Source of the DNA: CAWUKT01 sp963923035
Lineage (GTDB): Bacteria; Bacteroidota; Bacteroidia; J057; JADKCL01
Assembly: GCA_963923035.1 (NCBI GenBank)
Contig: CAWUKT010000011.1
Location: forward strand, 1-64,000
Reading direction: 5' to 3'
DNA length: 64,000 nt
Position numbers and translations under genes: made by a program. The notes below the pieces were generated by a model. The model had not been told where the DNA came from. It made no database searches and worked only from the letters and a program-made list of their open reading frames with translations. Numbering within the stretch: the stretch's first letter is position 1; every line of letters starts with the position of its first letter. Positions 44,958 through 53,474 of the stretch are shown here, piece by piece.

Positions 44958-45767
44958 TTATTCTTTTTCGTCGATGGGAATCAAAACAGGATTGCTCGGG
45001 GCGGCGTCGGATTTCCATGCTGCGACTTGCAGGTTGAGAAAATAAACACCGTCGGGCAAATCATCTGGAACAAAGATCATTTCAGTGATGCTTTTACGCA
45101 ACGTTTCGGCGGAAAAATCATCCTGGCCGGGTTCAACGCCCCAGAAAAGGTGGTGGTTGCTCAATTTTCCTTCATCAAACAGGCGATCTACGGACGGCAT
45201 GTCCACCAGCAAATGTTGTACGCCCATCTCGAAGATGGTCCGCATGGCTTCGTGGGAAAAGAAAGCGGGGGCATCCTGCATATAGTCCCGGGATTTTTTC
45301 GTGGGTTCGTTGGGGAGGGTTCGGAGAATGAGGGCCTGGCGAAATTCCGGAGGGATTTTTTCCAGGGCTTGTCGGAGGACGGCGCCTTCGATAACTTTGT
45401 CTTCGGGGTTCAGGGGCGGATCGTAGGTCTCGGAGGATTGGGTGGCGGGGGAAATGGAAATGAGGGTCGCCGGGACCAAATTCGCTTGGATTTGGTGGTG
45501 GACGGAAATGCGTTCGGCGGCGATATGGCCCACGCATTCGGTATGGGTGCCATTGCAGTGGGGAGTGAGGGTATAGGTCTCAAAATTGCAACTGCCCCCC
45601 CGCCGGACATCGCCGACCCAACCGTCCTGTTCGTAGGCCTTGGAAACAGCGCCCGGGACACCATAGGTATTCGGCTGGGCGCCGTTGAACTGCATGGGAA
45701 TCGCGATACTCGTCCCCGGCAACTGAACGCGGTGCGTTTTCCCTCCGATTTCGATCTCCACTCTCAT
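44958..45767 (-). CDS. Cyclase-family hydrolase, probable kynurenine formamidase
   Basis: A 269-residue metal-dependent cyclase-family protein. HCNGTHTECVGH at 70-81 matches the HxGTHxDxPxH metal site, with Glu replacing the usual Asp. Position immediately upstream of kynU strongly suggests hydrolysis of N-formylkynurenine to kynurenine. It is longer than classical KynB (about 210 residues), with extra loops near 45-65 and a longer C-terminus, so substrate breadth may differ. Its start overlaps the stop of rfaE2 by ATGA. No tryptophan dioxygenase is in this window. Confidence 0.85.
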   Translation of the reverse strand: MRVEIEIGGKTHRVQLPGTSIAIPMQFNGAQPNTYGVPGAVSKAYEQDGWVGDVRRGGSCNFETYTLTPHCNGTHTECVGHIAAERISVHHQIQANLVPATLISISPATQSSETYDPPLNPEDKVIEGAVLRQALEKIPPEFRQALILRTLPNEPTKKSRDYMQDAPAFFSHEAMRTIFEMGVQHLLVDMPSVDRLFDEGKLSNHHLFWGVEPGQDDFSAETLRKSITEMIFVPDDLPDGVYFLNLQVAAWKSDAAPSNPVLIPIDEKE

Positions 45768-46249
45768 GAACCCTCCTTGATTTTTTGAACAATCCGACTC
45801 GTTGAATAGCCCTTGACCAGCGGCACCAATTCCACCCGTCCGCCTGCTTCCATGACTTCTTTTGACCCCGCCACTTCCTCCACGGTATAGTCATTTCCCT
45901 TCGCCAACACATCCGGAAGAACCGCCTTGATCAGCTCCAGGGGTGTATCCTCGGTAAAAATCGTGACCGCCGCAACACATTCCAGGGCCGCGAGGAGCCG
46001 CGCCCGGGCATACTCATCGAGGAGCGGGCGACTAAGTCCCTTGAGACGACGCACGGATTCATCCGAATTCAAGCCAATGATGAGCTTCGTGCCCATCTGG
46101 GACGCCCGTTCCAGGTAATCGACGTGGCCCAAATGCAACAGGTCGAAGCAGCCGTTGGTAAAAACGATCTCTTCCCCATTGTTGCGCCACCAGGTCAGCA
46201 ACTGAAGGAGCTGGGGCAAGGAAACGATTTTGGAAGTGGTTGAGGGCAT
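45764..46249 (-). CDS. rfaE2: D-glycero-beta-D-manno-heptose 1-phosphate adenylyltransferase
   Basis: A nucleotidyltransferase of 161 residues, the stand-alone C-terminal half of HldE. FTNGCFDLLHLGH near 30-42 contains the HxGH motif (HLGH 39-42), and SRPLLDEYARARLLAAL plus YSTSRIVQKI near the end complete the family signature. It activates heptose phosphate for lipopolysaccharide core or similar glycans. It is the first gene of the minus operon with the formamidase-like cyclase and kynU, an unusual grouping. Confidence 0.92.
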   Translation of the reverse strand: MPSTTSKIVSLPQLLQLLTWWRNNGEEIVFTNGCFDLLHLGHVDYLERASQMGTKLIIGLNSDESVRRLKGLSRPLLDEYARARLLAALECVAAVTIFTEDTPLELIKAVLPDVLAKGNDYTVEEVAGSKEVMEAGGRVELVPLVKGYSTSRIVQKIKEGS

Positions 46250-46277
46250 ATTGCAGTCGTGATTGGTGGATCGAATT

Positions 46278-46293
46278 TACAACAAAGGTTGTA
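46278..46293. promoter_or_regulatory. Inverted repeat between divergent operons
   Basis: TACAAC at 46278-46283 and GTTGTA at 46288-46293 form a dyad with a 4-bp centre, in the 53-bp gap between rfaE2 (starting at 46249 on the minus strand) and the alpha/beta hydrolase (starting near 46303). It overlaps weak promoter-like boxes in both directions, so it might be an operator, or only a chance repeat. Confidence 0.35.
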
Positions 46294-46302
46294 ATTTGGG
46301 GA

Positions 46303-47130
46303 GTGGTGAAACAGGAAAGGCTGCAAGTAGGCAATCAACAGCTCCATTTGGCGCATCTCGGGGCCGGGCCGGAATTGTGGCTGGCCCTGCACGGCTACGG
46401 AGACGACCACCGCCTGTTTCGGTTCGTGGGAGACTTTTTGCCCCTGAATGCCCGGCTGGTGTTGCTGGACCTTCCTTATTTTGGGCGGAGTCAGGGAGAA
46501 TTGGGCGAAGAAAAATTGAATGCGGATTGGCTCGTTTCCTTTCTCACGACACTCAAGGCCCATTTTCCCGACACCCAATCGATCCACCTCATCGGCTTTT
46601 CCCTTGGCGCCAAATTCGCTCTCGGCCTCTACCAACACAGTCCATTTCCCATTCACCAAGCCATTCTCATTGCCCCCGATGGCCTCCGACTCCATCCTTT
46701 GTACCGTTTTTGCATCTACAATCCGGTCGGCAAGCGGCTCTTCAAGGCGACTTTGCGGCGGCCGGGTACCTTTTTATTTGTGCTGCGGAGTTTGTATAAT
46801 TTGCATATTGCTGATGCGTTCAAGTACCGGTTTGTGAAGCGGCAATTCGAGAAAGAGGAGCGGCGGAAACAATTGGAAAAGGTGTGGTTCGGTTATGCGG
46901 AGATTCGGCCGGATTTGAAGGAAGTGGCGCGGCGAACGGAGGAATGGGATACGCATTGGCATGTTATTTGGGGGGAAAAGGATACGGTACTGCCGGTACG
47001 ACTGGGAAACCGGTTTAGAAATCGGGTTTCTAATGTGGAGTTTCACTTGCTGGCAAGTGGTCATCGGTTGCTCCACCCACCACTGGATGCCGTTGTTACA
47101 GTGTTGAAAAAGATCATCAATAAGGCATGA
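46303..47130 (+). CDS. Alpha/beta hydrolase
   Basis: A 275-residue hydrolase fold protein: LALHGYGDDHRLF near 27-39 is the oxyanion-hole region, FSLGAK near 98-103 is the nucleophile elbow (G-x-S-x-G form GFSLG), and a C-terminal SGHRLLHPP carries the likely catalytic His. The substrate is unknown. GTG at 46303 (or 46306) is preferred because the ATG at 46240 would overlap the divergent rfaE2 start and no other ATG lies near. Its stop overlaps the next ATG by four bases. Confidence 0.82.
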   Translation: MVKQERLQVGNQQLHLAHLGAGPELWLALHGYGDDHRLFRFVGDFLPLNARLVLLDLPYFGRSQGELGEEKLNADWLVSFLTTLKAHFPDTQSIHLIGFSLGAKFALGLYQHSPFPIHQAILIAPDGLRLHPLYRFCIYNPVGKRLFKATLRRPGTFLFVLRSLYNLHIADAFKYRFVKRQFEKEERRKQLEKVWFGYAEIRPDLKEVARRTEEWDTHWHVIWGEKDTVLPVRLGNRFRNRVSNVEFHLLASGHRLLHPPLDAVVTVLKKIINKA

Positions 47131-48254
47131 AGGACTGGAAAAAATGGATGCTCCTGTTGATTGGGGGCTTGTTTTGGGCCCCGATGGGCTGGGGACAACA
47201 ATTGGATGCAGATTGGATTGATCGGCTGAAAAAGGAAGACGATTGGGTGCGTTGGGTCGACGCCATCCAGCGACCGGAGACCGTCAACAAGCTCTATATC
47301 AAGAACAACGATGTGCTGGATACGAATACCCTGCGTACGTTCCACCACCTGACCGGCCTGATCGTGGTCGATTCGCATACGGACAACCTCGATTTCCTCC
47401 GTTTTTTTCCCGACCTCACAGTGTTTGAATGCCAGGGAAATGGCCTGAAATCCATTGAAGGCATTGATTCGCTGAAGAAACTGACGGATCTGGCCATTCG
47501 CAGCAATTTCGTCAAAGACATCTCGCCGCTGCGGTCCATGTCGCAACTCAAGACCCTGAGCCTCTACGAAAATGAAATCGAGACGGTGGACCCGCTGATG
47601 GACCTCACCAATCTGACCCACCTCGACCTTTCCAAGAACAATATCACGCACATCGATTCGCTGTACTGGATGACCGATTTGCGTTTCCTCTCGCTTTACC
47701 GCTGCCCCTACCTGAAAAACATCGACCCGGTCCAGAATTTCCGCCAATTGGAACACCTGAACATCTCGGCGCTGGACATGCCGAATTTTTCCATTGCGCT
47801 CCTCGATTCCATCACGACGCTGCGGGAATTGCGGGTGCAGGGCATGGTTCACAGCGACAAGGAGGTGCAAAATATTGCCCACCACCGCGAATTGCGGAGC
47901 CTGAACATGGGCCGGAACGACAACGTCACGGACATCAGTCCGCTGGACTCGCTGATCCACCTCGAATACCTCGACATCCATTCCAACAATGTCAGCGACA
48001 TCAGTATCGTGTCCAGCTTTCCGCGCCTGGTCAAGCTGGTCGCCTACCGCAACAACATTTCCGATTTGCGGCCGCTCGCAGAATGCCTGGAACTGAAGGC
48101 TTTGTTCATCCACGAGAACCCGATCGAGGACTACGAGCCCGTCACCGGATTGCCCGGTTTGCAGCATTTGCACATCCAGAAATCCCATTTCACGAAGGAA
48201 AGCGCCTACGAATTGCGGGACAAGCTGCCCCGCGCCCAAATCCAATTCATGTAA
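47127..48254 (+). CDS. Secreted leucine-rich-repeat protein
   Basis: A 375-residue protein with a signal peptide ending MGWGQ. About ten leucine-rich repeats of 22 residues are recognisable, for example LTDLAIRSNFVKDISPLRSMSQ, LKTLSLYENEIETVDPLMDLT and LTHLDLSKNNITHIDSLYWMT, resembling the internalin/SDS22 type with conserved N and I/P positions. No sorting domain or anchor is visible, so it may be periplasmic. It is translationally coupled to the alpha/beta hydrolase (ATGA overlap) and followed with no gap by the sugar transferase. Confidence 0.88.
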   Translation: MKDWKKWMLLLIGGLFWAPMGWGQQLDADWIDRLKKEDDWVRWVDAIQRPETVNKLYIKNNDVLDTNTLRTFHHLTGLIVVDSHTDNLDFLRFFPDLTVFECQGNGLKSIEGIDSLKKLTDLAIRSNFVKDISPLRSMSQLKTLSLYENEIETVDPLMDLTNLTHLDLSKNNITHIDSLYWMTDLRFLSLYRCPYLKNIDPVQNFRQLEHLNISALDMPNFSIALLDSITTLRELRVQGMVHSDKEVQNIAHHRELRSLNMGRNDNVTDISPLDSLIHLEYLDIHSNNVSDISIVSSFPRLVKLVAYRNNISDLRPLAECLELKALFIHENPIEDYEPVTGLPGLQHLHIQKSHFTKESAYELRDKLPRAQIQFM

Positions 48255-48842
48255 ATGACCCGATTGCGCGACGTCACCGTGGCCTTGCTGATCCTGATCG
48301 GGTTCAGCTGGTTGTGGCTGCTGATTGCGCTGTTGCTGGCCGTAAGCCAACAAAGGGTGCTGTTCTGGCAAGAACGGACAGGTTTTCGGGGGAAACCATT
48401 TTTATTAGTTAAGTTTTCTACCCTGCGTGACATCCGCTCCGGAGAGCGCGAAGAAGACGACCAACAGGCCCGGCTGACGCCGGTCGGGAAATGGCTCCGT
48501 CGATTTTCCCTGGACGAAATTCCGCAGTTGTGGAACGTCTTGAAGGGTGAGATGAGCCTGGTAGGGCCCCGGCCCTTGCTGCACGATTATTGGGAATTGT
48601 ATTCTGAGGTGCAACGCAGGCGCTTTGAGGTGCGGCCGGGCATCACGGGCTGGGCCCAAATCAAAGGGCGGAATGCCTTGAGTTTTACGGAACGGTTTGA
48701 GCTGGATGTATGGTATGTCGACCACCGCAGCGGGCGGTTGGATGGGCAGATTCTCTGGCGCACGTTGACGGCCGTTGGAACGGGTCGGGACGTCTATGCC
48801 GATGGCAAAACGACCTCTGAACGGTTTGACGGGACCAATTGA
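48255..48842 (+). CDS. Phosphoglycosyl transferase (bacterial sugar transferase family)
   Basis: A 195-residue monotopic membrane enzyme of the WcaJ/PglC family that transfers a sugar phosphate onto undecaprenyl phosphate. One N-terminal hydrophobic helix (about 8-30) precedes SLDEIPQLWNVLKGEMSLVGPRP, where Asp87-Glu88 is the catalytic pair. GITGWAQIKGRNALSF and YVDHRS complete the signature. The usual KFRSM motif reads KFSTLRD. It starts directly after the LRR stop codon. No other glycan-assembly genes are nearby. Confidence 0.9.
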   Translation: MTRLRDVTVALLILIGFSWLWLLIALLLAVSQQRVLFWQERTGFRGKPFLLVKFSTLRDIRSGEREEDDQQARLTPVGKWLRRFSLDEIPQLWNVLKGEMSLVGPRPLLHDYWELYSEVQRRRFEVRPGITGWAQIKGRNALSFTERFELDVWYVDHRSGRLDGQILWRTLTAVGTGRDVYADGKTTSERFDGTN

Positions 48843-48854
48843 GAAGGAAACCCG

Positions 48855-49463
48855 CTAAGGGTTCGCGGTTTCTGAAGCGGAGCTGTCCGCCGGAGCCGCT
48901 TCCCGGGGAAGCAAGCCTTTTTCCGCCCGACGGGTGGAATCCAATCCTACGAAGTACGTTTCGACATCATCCAAGACATTGGTGGCCGCGGGAACGAGGC
49001 CGATGGTATAGTCCTGGACGGTCGTGGAAAAGGTACTCAGCACCGGATAGGTGATGCTCGCGTCCTTGTCGTCCTGGGTGATGAAGCCCGAGTTGGCGAC
49101 GAGGGTGACAGCGGTTCCGATGAGGAACGCCCACTTGGCGGCGCCGAACACGAGTCCGCCCAACTTGTTGGGAAGGGCGATGCCGACCGAATTGATGAGG
49201 GAGCTGGTGAGGCGGCCGAGGAGGTAGACGGCGCCAATGCCAATGAGAAATGCGGTGAGGAATGCAATCAGTGGAATCCAGGCTTCGGGGAGATCGGTGC
49301 TGTCGCGGTAGTAATTGGCGAAGACGAATGCCAGCCGCAATCCGGCCCAAACGCCCACAATCACCCCAAGCAGTCCGGCAGCTTCCTTGACAATGCCGTT
49401 GCGAAAGCCCATGAACGCGCCATACCCAATGGCGATGGCCGCCACGATATCAATCCAAATCAT
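48855..49463 (-). CDS. CvpA family membrane protein
   Basis: A 202-residue inner-membrane protein with four hydrophobic segments (about 3-24, 30-50, 62-88, 102-128). WIDIVAAIAIGYGAFMGFRNGIVKEAAGLLGVIVG at the N-terminus is the typical CvpA opening. The family is linked to colicin V production and envelope homeostasis, with unclear function. It is the last gene of a minus run behind yqeY and the thioredoxin-like gene (spacings 18 and 39 bp). Confidence 0.88.
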   Translation of the reverse strand: MIWIDIVAAIAIGYGAFMGFRNGIVKEAAGLLGVIVGVWAGLRLAFVFANYYRDSTDLPEAWIPLIAFLTAFLIGIGAVYLLGRLTSSLINSVGIALPNKLGGLVFGAAKWAFLIGTAVTLVANSGFITQDDKDASITYPVLSTFSTTVQDYTIGLVPAATNVLDDVETYFVGLDSTRRAEKGLLPREAAPADSSASETANP

Positions 49464-49481
49464 ACAAGTCTTTATTGGTCA

Positions 49482-49934
49482 TCAGGGCAGGAGGTCCCGA
49501 ACGAGGCTCGAAATCGCCTTTCCGTCCGCACGACCAGCCAGTTTTTTCGTCGCTGCACCCATCACTTTGCCCATGTCCTTTTTGCTCGTCGCCCCCACCT
49601 GCTCGATGATGGCCTTGACTTCCACCGCCAATTCTTCGGGCGTGAGCTGGGCCGGCAGGAACCGTTCGATGACTTTGAGTTCCGCTTCTTCGGTCTCCGC
49701 CAGATCGGCGCGGCCATTTTCACGGTACTGAGCCGCAGAATCGCGGCGCTGCTTGGCCTGCTTGGTCAGCATTTTGAGCTCTTCGTCCTGGGTCAAAGGG
49801 CCATCGCCACGGCCTTCCGCCGTTTCTGCCAATAAAATCTGGGATTTGAGGGCGCGAAGGGTCTGTAAAGTCACCTTGTCTTTGGCGCGCATGGCCACCT
49901 TCATTTCTTCCTGGAGTTGTTCTTTCAGGCTCAT
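49482..49934 (-). CDS. GatB/YqeY domain protein
   Basis: A 150-residue cytoplasmic protein of the YqeY family, which resembles the tail domain of the GatB amidotransferase subunit. The highly helical sequence shows KAMRAKDKVTLQTLRALKSQILLAE-type start and a C-terminal ATSKKDMGKVMGAATKKLAGRADGKAISSLVRDLL, the family signature. It is often found near tRNA or DNA replication genes; its role is not settled. It sits between the thioredoxin-like and CvpA genes. Confidence 0.92.
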   Translation of the reverse strand: MSLKEQLQEEMKVAMRAKDKVTLQTLRALKSQILLAETAEGRGDGPLTQDEELKMLTKQAKQRRDSAAQYRENGRADLAETEEAELKVIERFLPAQLTPEELAVEVKAIIEQVGATSKKDMGKVMGAATKKLAGRADGKAISSLVRDLLP

Positions 49935-49973
49935 GGGTCGGGTACGGTTGAAGCAAGAATGATTTCCTGCGGT

Positions 49974-50492
49974 CTATTTTTTGGTAAAATTAACCAAAAT
50001 TTCCGGATCTGTCTCGGCGCGGAAGGTGGCAGTGCGGGTCCGTCCGGCATTGTAGACATAGATGCTGGGCACCTCGCTGTAACCAAAATAATCGTCGATG
50101 GAATATTTGGAATCCTGTGCGACGTAGACTTTTCCGGGCACTTCCATGAAGTACTTCTTGTAGAAATCGACGTTGTCCATGACGTTTTCAGCCCAGGAAA
50201 CCCAGATCATGGTGATGCCTTCGAACATGGCGGCATTTTCCTTGATCATCTCCGCTTCTTCGTTGCAATGCTCACAAAATGGGTCGAAGTAAAAGACAAT
50301 GACCGGCTGGTTTTCAGGAAGTACCGCCGGCGTCACCCAACTTTGGTCGGGCAATTCAAAGGCAAAATCAGGGAGGGCATCGCCCACACCATCGCCGGTA
50401 TTGAAGTTCTTTTTCTTGTCCTGAGCCTGCAAACCGCCCACAAAAGCGACGAGGATTAAAAGGAGTAAAGCCGTAGTTTTAGTTTTCATCAT
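49974..50492 (-). CDS. Secreted thioredoxin-like protein
   Basis: A 172-residue protein from the ATG at 50492 with a signal peptide ending GLQAQ (residue 24). The thioredoxin active site is FCEHC with Cys73 and Cys76, following VIVFYFDPF, as in TlpA/ResA-like periplasmic thiol-disulfide proteins; cis-Pro is seen in EVPSIYVYN near 140-148. It heads a minus operon with yqeY and cvpA. The frame to 50702 is a low-complexity proline-rich extension and is rejected. Confidence 0.88.
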   Translation of the reverse strand: MMKTKTTALLLLILVAFVGGLQAQDKKKNFNTGDGVGDALPDFAFELPDQSWVTPAVLPENQPVIVFYFDPFCEHCNEEAEMIKENAAMFEGITMIWVSWAENVMDNVDFYKKYFMEVPGKVYVAQDSKYSIDDYFGYSEVPSIYVYNAGRTRTATFRAETDPEILVNFTKK

Positions 50493-50533
50493 GCGAATGG
50501 GATGTTTCTTCCTGCAAAAACAAAGCAATCCGT

Positions 50534-51166
50534 ATGCCAAAGATAAGTAAAGCGCAGTTTTCGACTTGGAGAATTTACATTTGGATTCTGCTGGTGGGGA
50601 TGATGGTGTCGGGTTGCGGGGGAAATGGGGGAGAAAATTCTGGGGAAACGGTGAATCCGGAGGAGGCCAATCCGGCGGTTCCGGGGGTGATAGAGGAAAC
50701 AAAAGGGCCTTCAGATTCCCGGGTTGTGTTTTTTGTGATGAAGAATGGAAATGCGGAAGTGGGGGAAAAAGTAGAGGAATTGCTGCACAACCAAATGGCT
50801 TGGTTAGAAGAAGGGAACGTTCGCACCATGTCGGCGGACAGCACCTTGGAAGCGTTTCAGGCGGCTGCGCCTACGTTTGATTTTCCCCGCGTCCACAAAT
50901 TTTTCAGTACCCGCCGGACCAATGAACTGCGGGCCGGCGATGTCCTCAAGGTCCAGCTGAGCTGGCAGGAAAAGCATGCAGATGGCCGGGCCTCCGTTTC
51001 CACCCGCCTCTACGCCAACCGCAACAGTACCTGGACCGCTGTTGCCAACCCCGGCACCTTTAACTTCCCTTCCGACGCTCAATGGGAGACCGATGCAACG
51101 CTATTTTCCCCCGACGAATTGGCGGCTGAAATTGCCCAACTGATCGTAACGCTTTCCTATAAATAG
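50534..51166 (+). CDS. Lipoprotein of unknown function
   Basis: A 210-residue lipoprotein: a hydrophobic stretch ending VSGC sets the lipid cysteine at residue 28, then a Gly/Glu/Pro-rich spacer. The mature domain (about 60-210) is mixed alpha/beta with RVVFFVMKNGNAEVGEKVEELL and DVLKVQLSWQEKHADGRASVSTRLYAN. I do not recognise the family. The ATG at 50534 is preferred because the frame is closed upstream. Confidence 0.72.
   Translation: MPKISKAQFSTWRIYIWILLVGMMVSGCGGNGGENSGETVNPEEANPAVPGVIEETKGPSDSRVVFFVMKNGNAEVGEKVEELLHNQMAWLEEGNVRTMSADSTLEAFQAAAPTFDFPRVHKFFSTRRTNELRAGDVLKVQLSWQEKHADGRASVSTRLYANRNSTWTAVANPGTFNFPSDAQWETDATLFSPDELAAEIAQLIVTLSYK
50538..50545 (-). promoter_or_regulatory. Promoter -7 box of the thioredoxin/yqeY/cvpA operon
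   Basis: On the minus strand TATCTTTG matches the TAnnTTTG consensus exactly, 46 bp upstream of the ATG at 50492. No TTG is at the right distance upstream, so only the -7 part is clear. It lies within the first codons of the divergent lipoprotein gene. Confidence 0.4.
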
Positions 51167-51470
51167 AACGCAGACAAACCGACATACAGCGCATCCAATT
51201 GCCTCGTATTGAAGGACAACTGCAACCACAGGAATGACAGGGAGAAAAGTGGACGAATTGTGGATAAATGGAATAACTAATTCTTGTAGAAAAAGAAGAA
51301 ACATGGCTTCTTTTAGCTGCTGATTATTCCGTTGCTGAACTCTGGTTTTGAGAGGCTTGCAAGAAAGCCTTATCCAAAAAGTTTACTTTACAGTTGCTTT
51401 AGGTTAACACAATCAGACCGATAAGTGACGATCTTTGATCAAAATTGGTCCGCTGCTGAATCCTAAGTCC
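51167..51470. other. Intergenic region
   Basis: 304 bases between the lipoprotein and lamin-tail genes contain no gene I can support. A hairpin with AAAAGAAG/CTTCTTTT arms is at 51291-51314 and a short AGGCTT/AAGCCT hairpin at 51353-51370. GATCTTTG near 51431 is one mismatch from a -7 box for the downstream gene. Confidence 0.4.
51291..51314 (+). terminator. Possible terminator of the lipoprotein gene
   Basis: AAAAGAAG at 51291-51298 pairs with CTTCTTTT at 51307-51314 around an 8-nt loop. The outer stem is the same as in the two hairpins at 84-119 and 159-194. The AT-rich stem makes it weaker; it lies 125 bp past the stop codon. Confidence 0.4.
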
Positions 51471-52805
51471 ATGAAGAACTGTTCTACCTTATCGACTTCC
51501 CTGTTGTCCAAACTTGTCTTGTTGACATTGTTGTTTTCCGGGCTCCACCTGTCTGCCCAAGTTCCTTCCATGATTGTCAATGAAATCTCCAACGGTACCA
51601 ACTCCGTCAAAGAATTCATGGAATTTGTGGTCATGAACGACGGCTCCAACTGCAATGTCGACATCCGGGGCTTCATTTTTGACGACAACAACGGCGACTT
51701 TTCCTGCGGCCCGGCTTCTGGAACCGGAATCGCCCAAGGACACGGCCGGTTCTCCCCCACAGACGCCACCTGGAGCGCCGTCCCCACGGGCTCCATCATC
51801 GTCATCTACAACGATGGCGACGTGAACCTGGCCATGCCGGCCGACGACCCCACCGATTCCAATGGCGACGGCATTTATATCATTCCCATCAACCACTCCT
51901 CCATTGAAATGTCCAATGCTTCTCCCACCGGCCTGAACACCTGTCCCGGGACTGGCAACTCAGCGTATTCGGGCACGTACAGCGCGGGCGGAGTTTGGAG
52001 CTCGTTGGGGATGCGGAACAGCGGGGATGCGGGACAAATTCGCGATGCTTCCGGCAATTATGTCCACGGCATTTCCTACGGCAACTCGACCATCACCGGC
52101 GGACCGGACAATTTAAAAGTGGCCACGATTAACGGCGGCGGTGATACCTTCTTCTTCGTCGACGGCGATTACCGGGACGTCACCAACTTCGCCACCGCGA
52201 CCGTCACCGGCAACGAAACCCCCGGCGCTTCCAACAACGCCGCCAATTCGACCTTCATCGGTTCCCAAAACTGCATTCTGCCGGTCCAATTTGAGAAGCA
52301 CCTCAGTGTGGTCTGGGACGAGGACGATGCGGTCCTCAGCTGGCGGACCGCCGAAGAACTCAATTTTGACCGCTACGAAATCCAACGCGCGAACGAAGAC
52401 AATCCCGAATTCGAAACGATTGCCACGATGAGTGGCACCGGCGCCCAGGAATATGAATTCATCGACCAGCCGGAACCTAACCGGACCACCTGGTACCGCC
52501 TGCGTCTGATCGACCTGGACGGCAGCACCGACATGAGCCGCGTCGCTGGCCTGTACCGCGAACCCGACCTGGTCGACTTCATGGTGGATGTCTATCCGAA
52601 TCCGGCCGAAACGGAACTCAATTTCCGGTATTCCACCGACGAAGCGGCCCACCTCATCATTTACGATCTCCAGGGCCGCATTGTCACCGAGCGGCAGGCC
52701 GAAGGTTTCCTGACCCTCGATGTGCAGGATTGGACGCCGGGCATTTACTTCTGGCAGTCCCGCTTTGAGGGCCAGAGCCTGACCGGCAAGGTCATCGTCC
52801 GATAA
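51471..52805 (+). CDS. Lamin-tail-domain T9SS protein
   Basis: A 444-residue exported protein from the ATG at 51471 with a signal peptide ending LHLSAQ. VPSMIVNEISNGTNSVKEFMEFVVMN begins a lamin-tail domain (residues about 30-260). LSWRTAEELNFDRYEIQRANEDN.EFETIATM near 290-320 is the fibronectin-like linker usual before T9SS signals, and VDVYPNPAETELNFRY...YFWQSRFEGQSLTGKVIVR is a type A sorting domain. It is probably surface-attached. An ATG at 51435 adds 12 residues and is less likely. Confidence 0.86.
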   Translation: MKNCSTLSTSLLSKLVLLTLLFSGLHLSAQVPSMIVNEISNGTNSVKEFMEFVVMNDGSNCNVDIRGFIFDDNNGDFSCGPASGTGIAQGHGRFSPTDATWSAVPTGSIIVIYNDGDVNLAMPADDPTDSNGDGIYIIPINHSSIEMSNASPTGLNTCPGTGNSAYSGTYSAGGVWSSLGMRNSGDAGQIRDASGNYVHGISYGNSTITGGPDNLKVATINGGGDTFFFVDGDYRDVTNFATATVTGNETPGASNNAANSTFIGSQNCILPVQFEKHLSVVWDEDDAVLSWRTAEELNFDRYEIQRANEDNPEFETIATMSGTGAQEYEFIDQPEPNRTTWYRLRLIDLDGSTDMSRVAGLYREPDLVDFMVDVYPNPAETELNFRYSTDEAAHLIIYDLQGRIVTERQAEGFLTLDVQDWTPGIYFWQSRFEGQSLTGKVIVR

Positions 52806-52828
52806 AACAGAGACTCTATTCAAAACGC

Positions 52829-52865
52829 AAAACCCTCCTGGGCAGGATGCCATCAGGAGGGTTTT
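52829..52865. terminator. Bidirectional intrinsic terminator
   Basis: A 12-bp stem (52829-52840 with 52854-52865) with a 13-nt loop, A-rich on the left and T-rich on the right. It lies between the convergent lamin-tail and DUF1573 genes and can end both transcripts. Confidence 0.85.
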
Positions 52866-52885
52866 CTGTTTGCGTAGGTCAGTGC

Positions 52886-53368
52886 CTATTCGATCACTTC
52901 GCCCTGGAAGGACAGGATCTTTTGGCTGGGTTCGGTATTCATGCTGAGGGTCACCGATTTCTTGAAAATGCCCGTCTTCTTGGCGGGGAAGATGACTTCC
53001 ACGAAGGCCTTTTTGCCGGGTTCAACCGGTTCCTTGGAATAATCGGTCAGGGTGCAGCCGCAGGAGGGCTTGGGCGCGCGGGTGAATTCCAGGGGTTCTT
53101 TGCCGGTGTTGAGGACGTAGAAGGTGTGGCGGGCGGTATCGCCCATCCGGACGTCACCGAAATTGAAACGGTCTTCGAGGACAGAAACCGAGGTAATGCC
53201 AGGAGTTTCCAGGTCGACAACGGGGTTGGCGGTCTTCACGACGGGAATCGCCTGAATTTCTGTGTTTTCAGTGGGTTCCACAGGGTCGAGGGACAATTGG
53301 GCGACGGCGAGGAAGCCAGCGGAGACAAGGAGGAGCAAGGCAGAAAAGAGAAATACTTTTTTCATCAT
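52886..53368 (-). CDS. DUF1573 family exported protein
   Basis: A 160-residue exported protein with an N-terminal hydrophobic segment (5-23) and a DUF1573 domain of the Ig-like MSP/ASPM-SPD-2 type. RFNFGDVRMGDTARHTFYVLNTGKEPLEF near 67-95 and PSCGCTL at 101-107 are diagnostic. The function of the family is unknown. It has one of the clearest promoters in the window directly upstream. Confidence 0.9.
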   Translation of the reverse strand: MMKKVFLFSALLLLVSAGFLAVAQLSLDPVEPTENTEIQAIPVVKTANPVVDLETPGITSVSVLEDRFNFGDVRMGDTARHTFYVLNTGKEPLEFTRAPKPSCGCTLTDYSKEPVEPGKKAFVEVIFPAKKTGIFKKSVTLSMNTEPSQKILSFQGEVIE

Positions 53369-53393
53369 AACTAATTTGGTAGTTGATACAGGG

Positions 53394-53424
53394 CAAACAT
53401 ATAACTATTGACCTAGTTTTTCAA
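53394..53424 (-). promoter_or_regulatory. Bacteroidota promoter of the DUF1573 gene
   Basis: On the minus strand TTG (53422-53424) and TATGTTTG (53394-53401) are separated by 20 bp, a full consensus match. Transcription should begin near 53388, about 20 nt before the ATG at 53368. Confidence 0.7.
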
Positions 53425-53474
53425 CTATTTAATTAGTTTTTATTTTTTCTTTTCTGCTATTCCCCTGCCTACCA

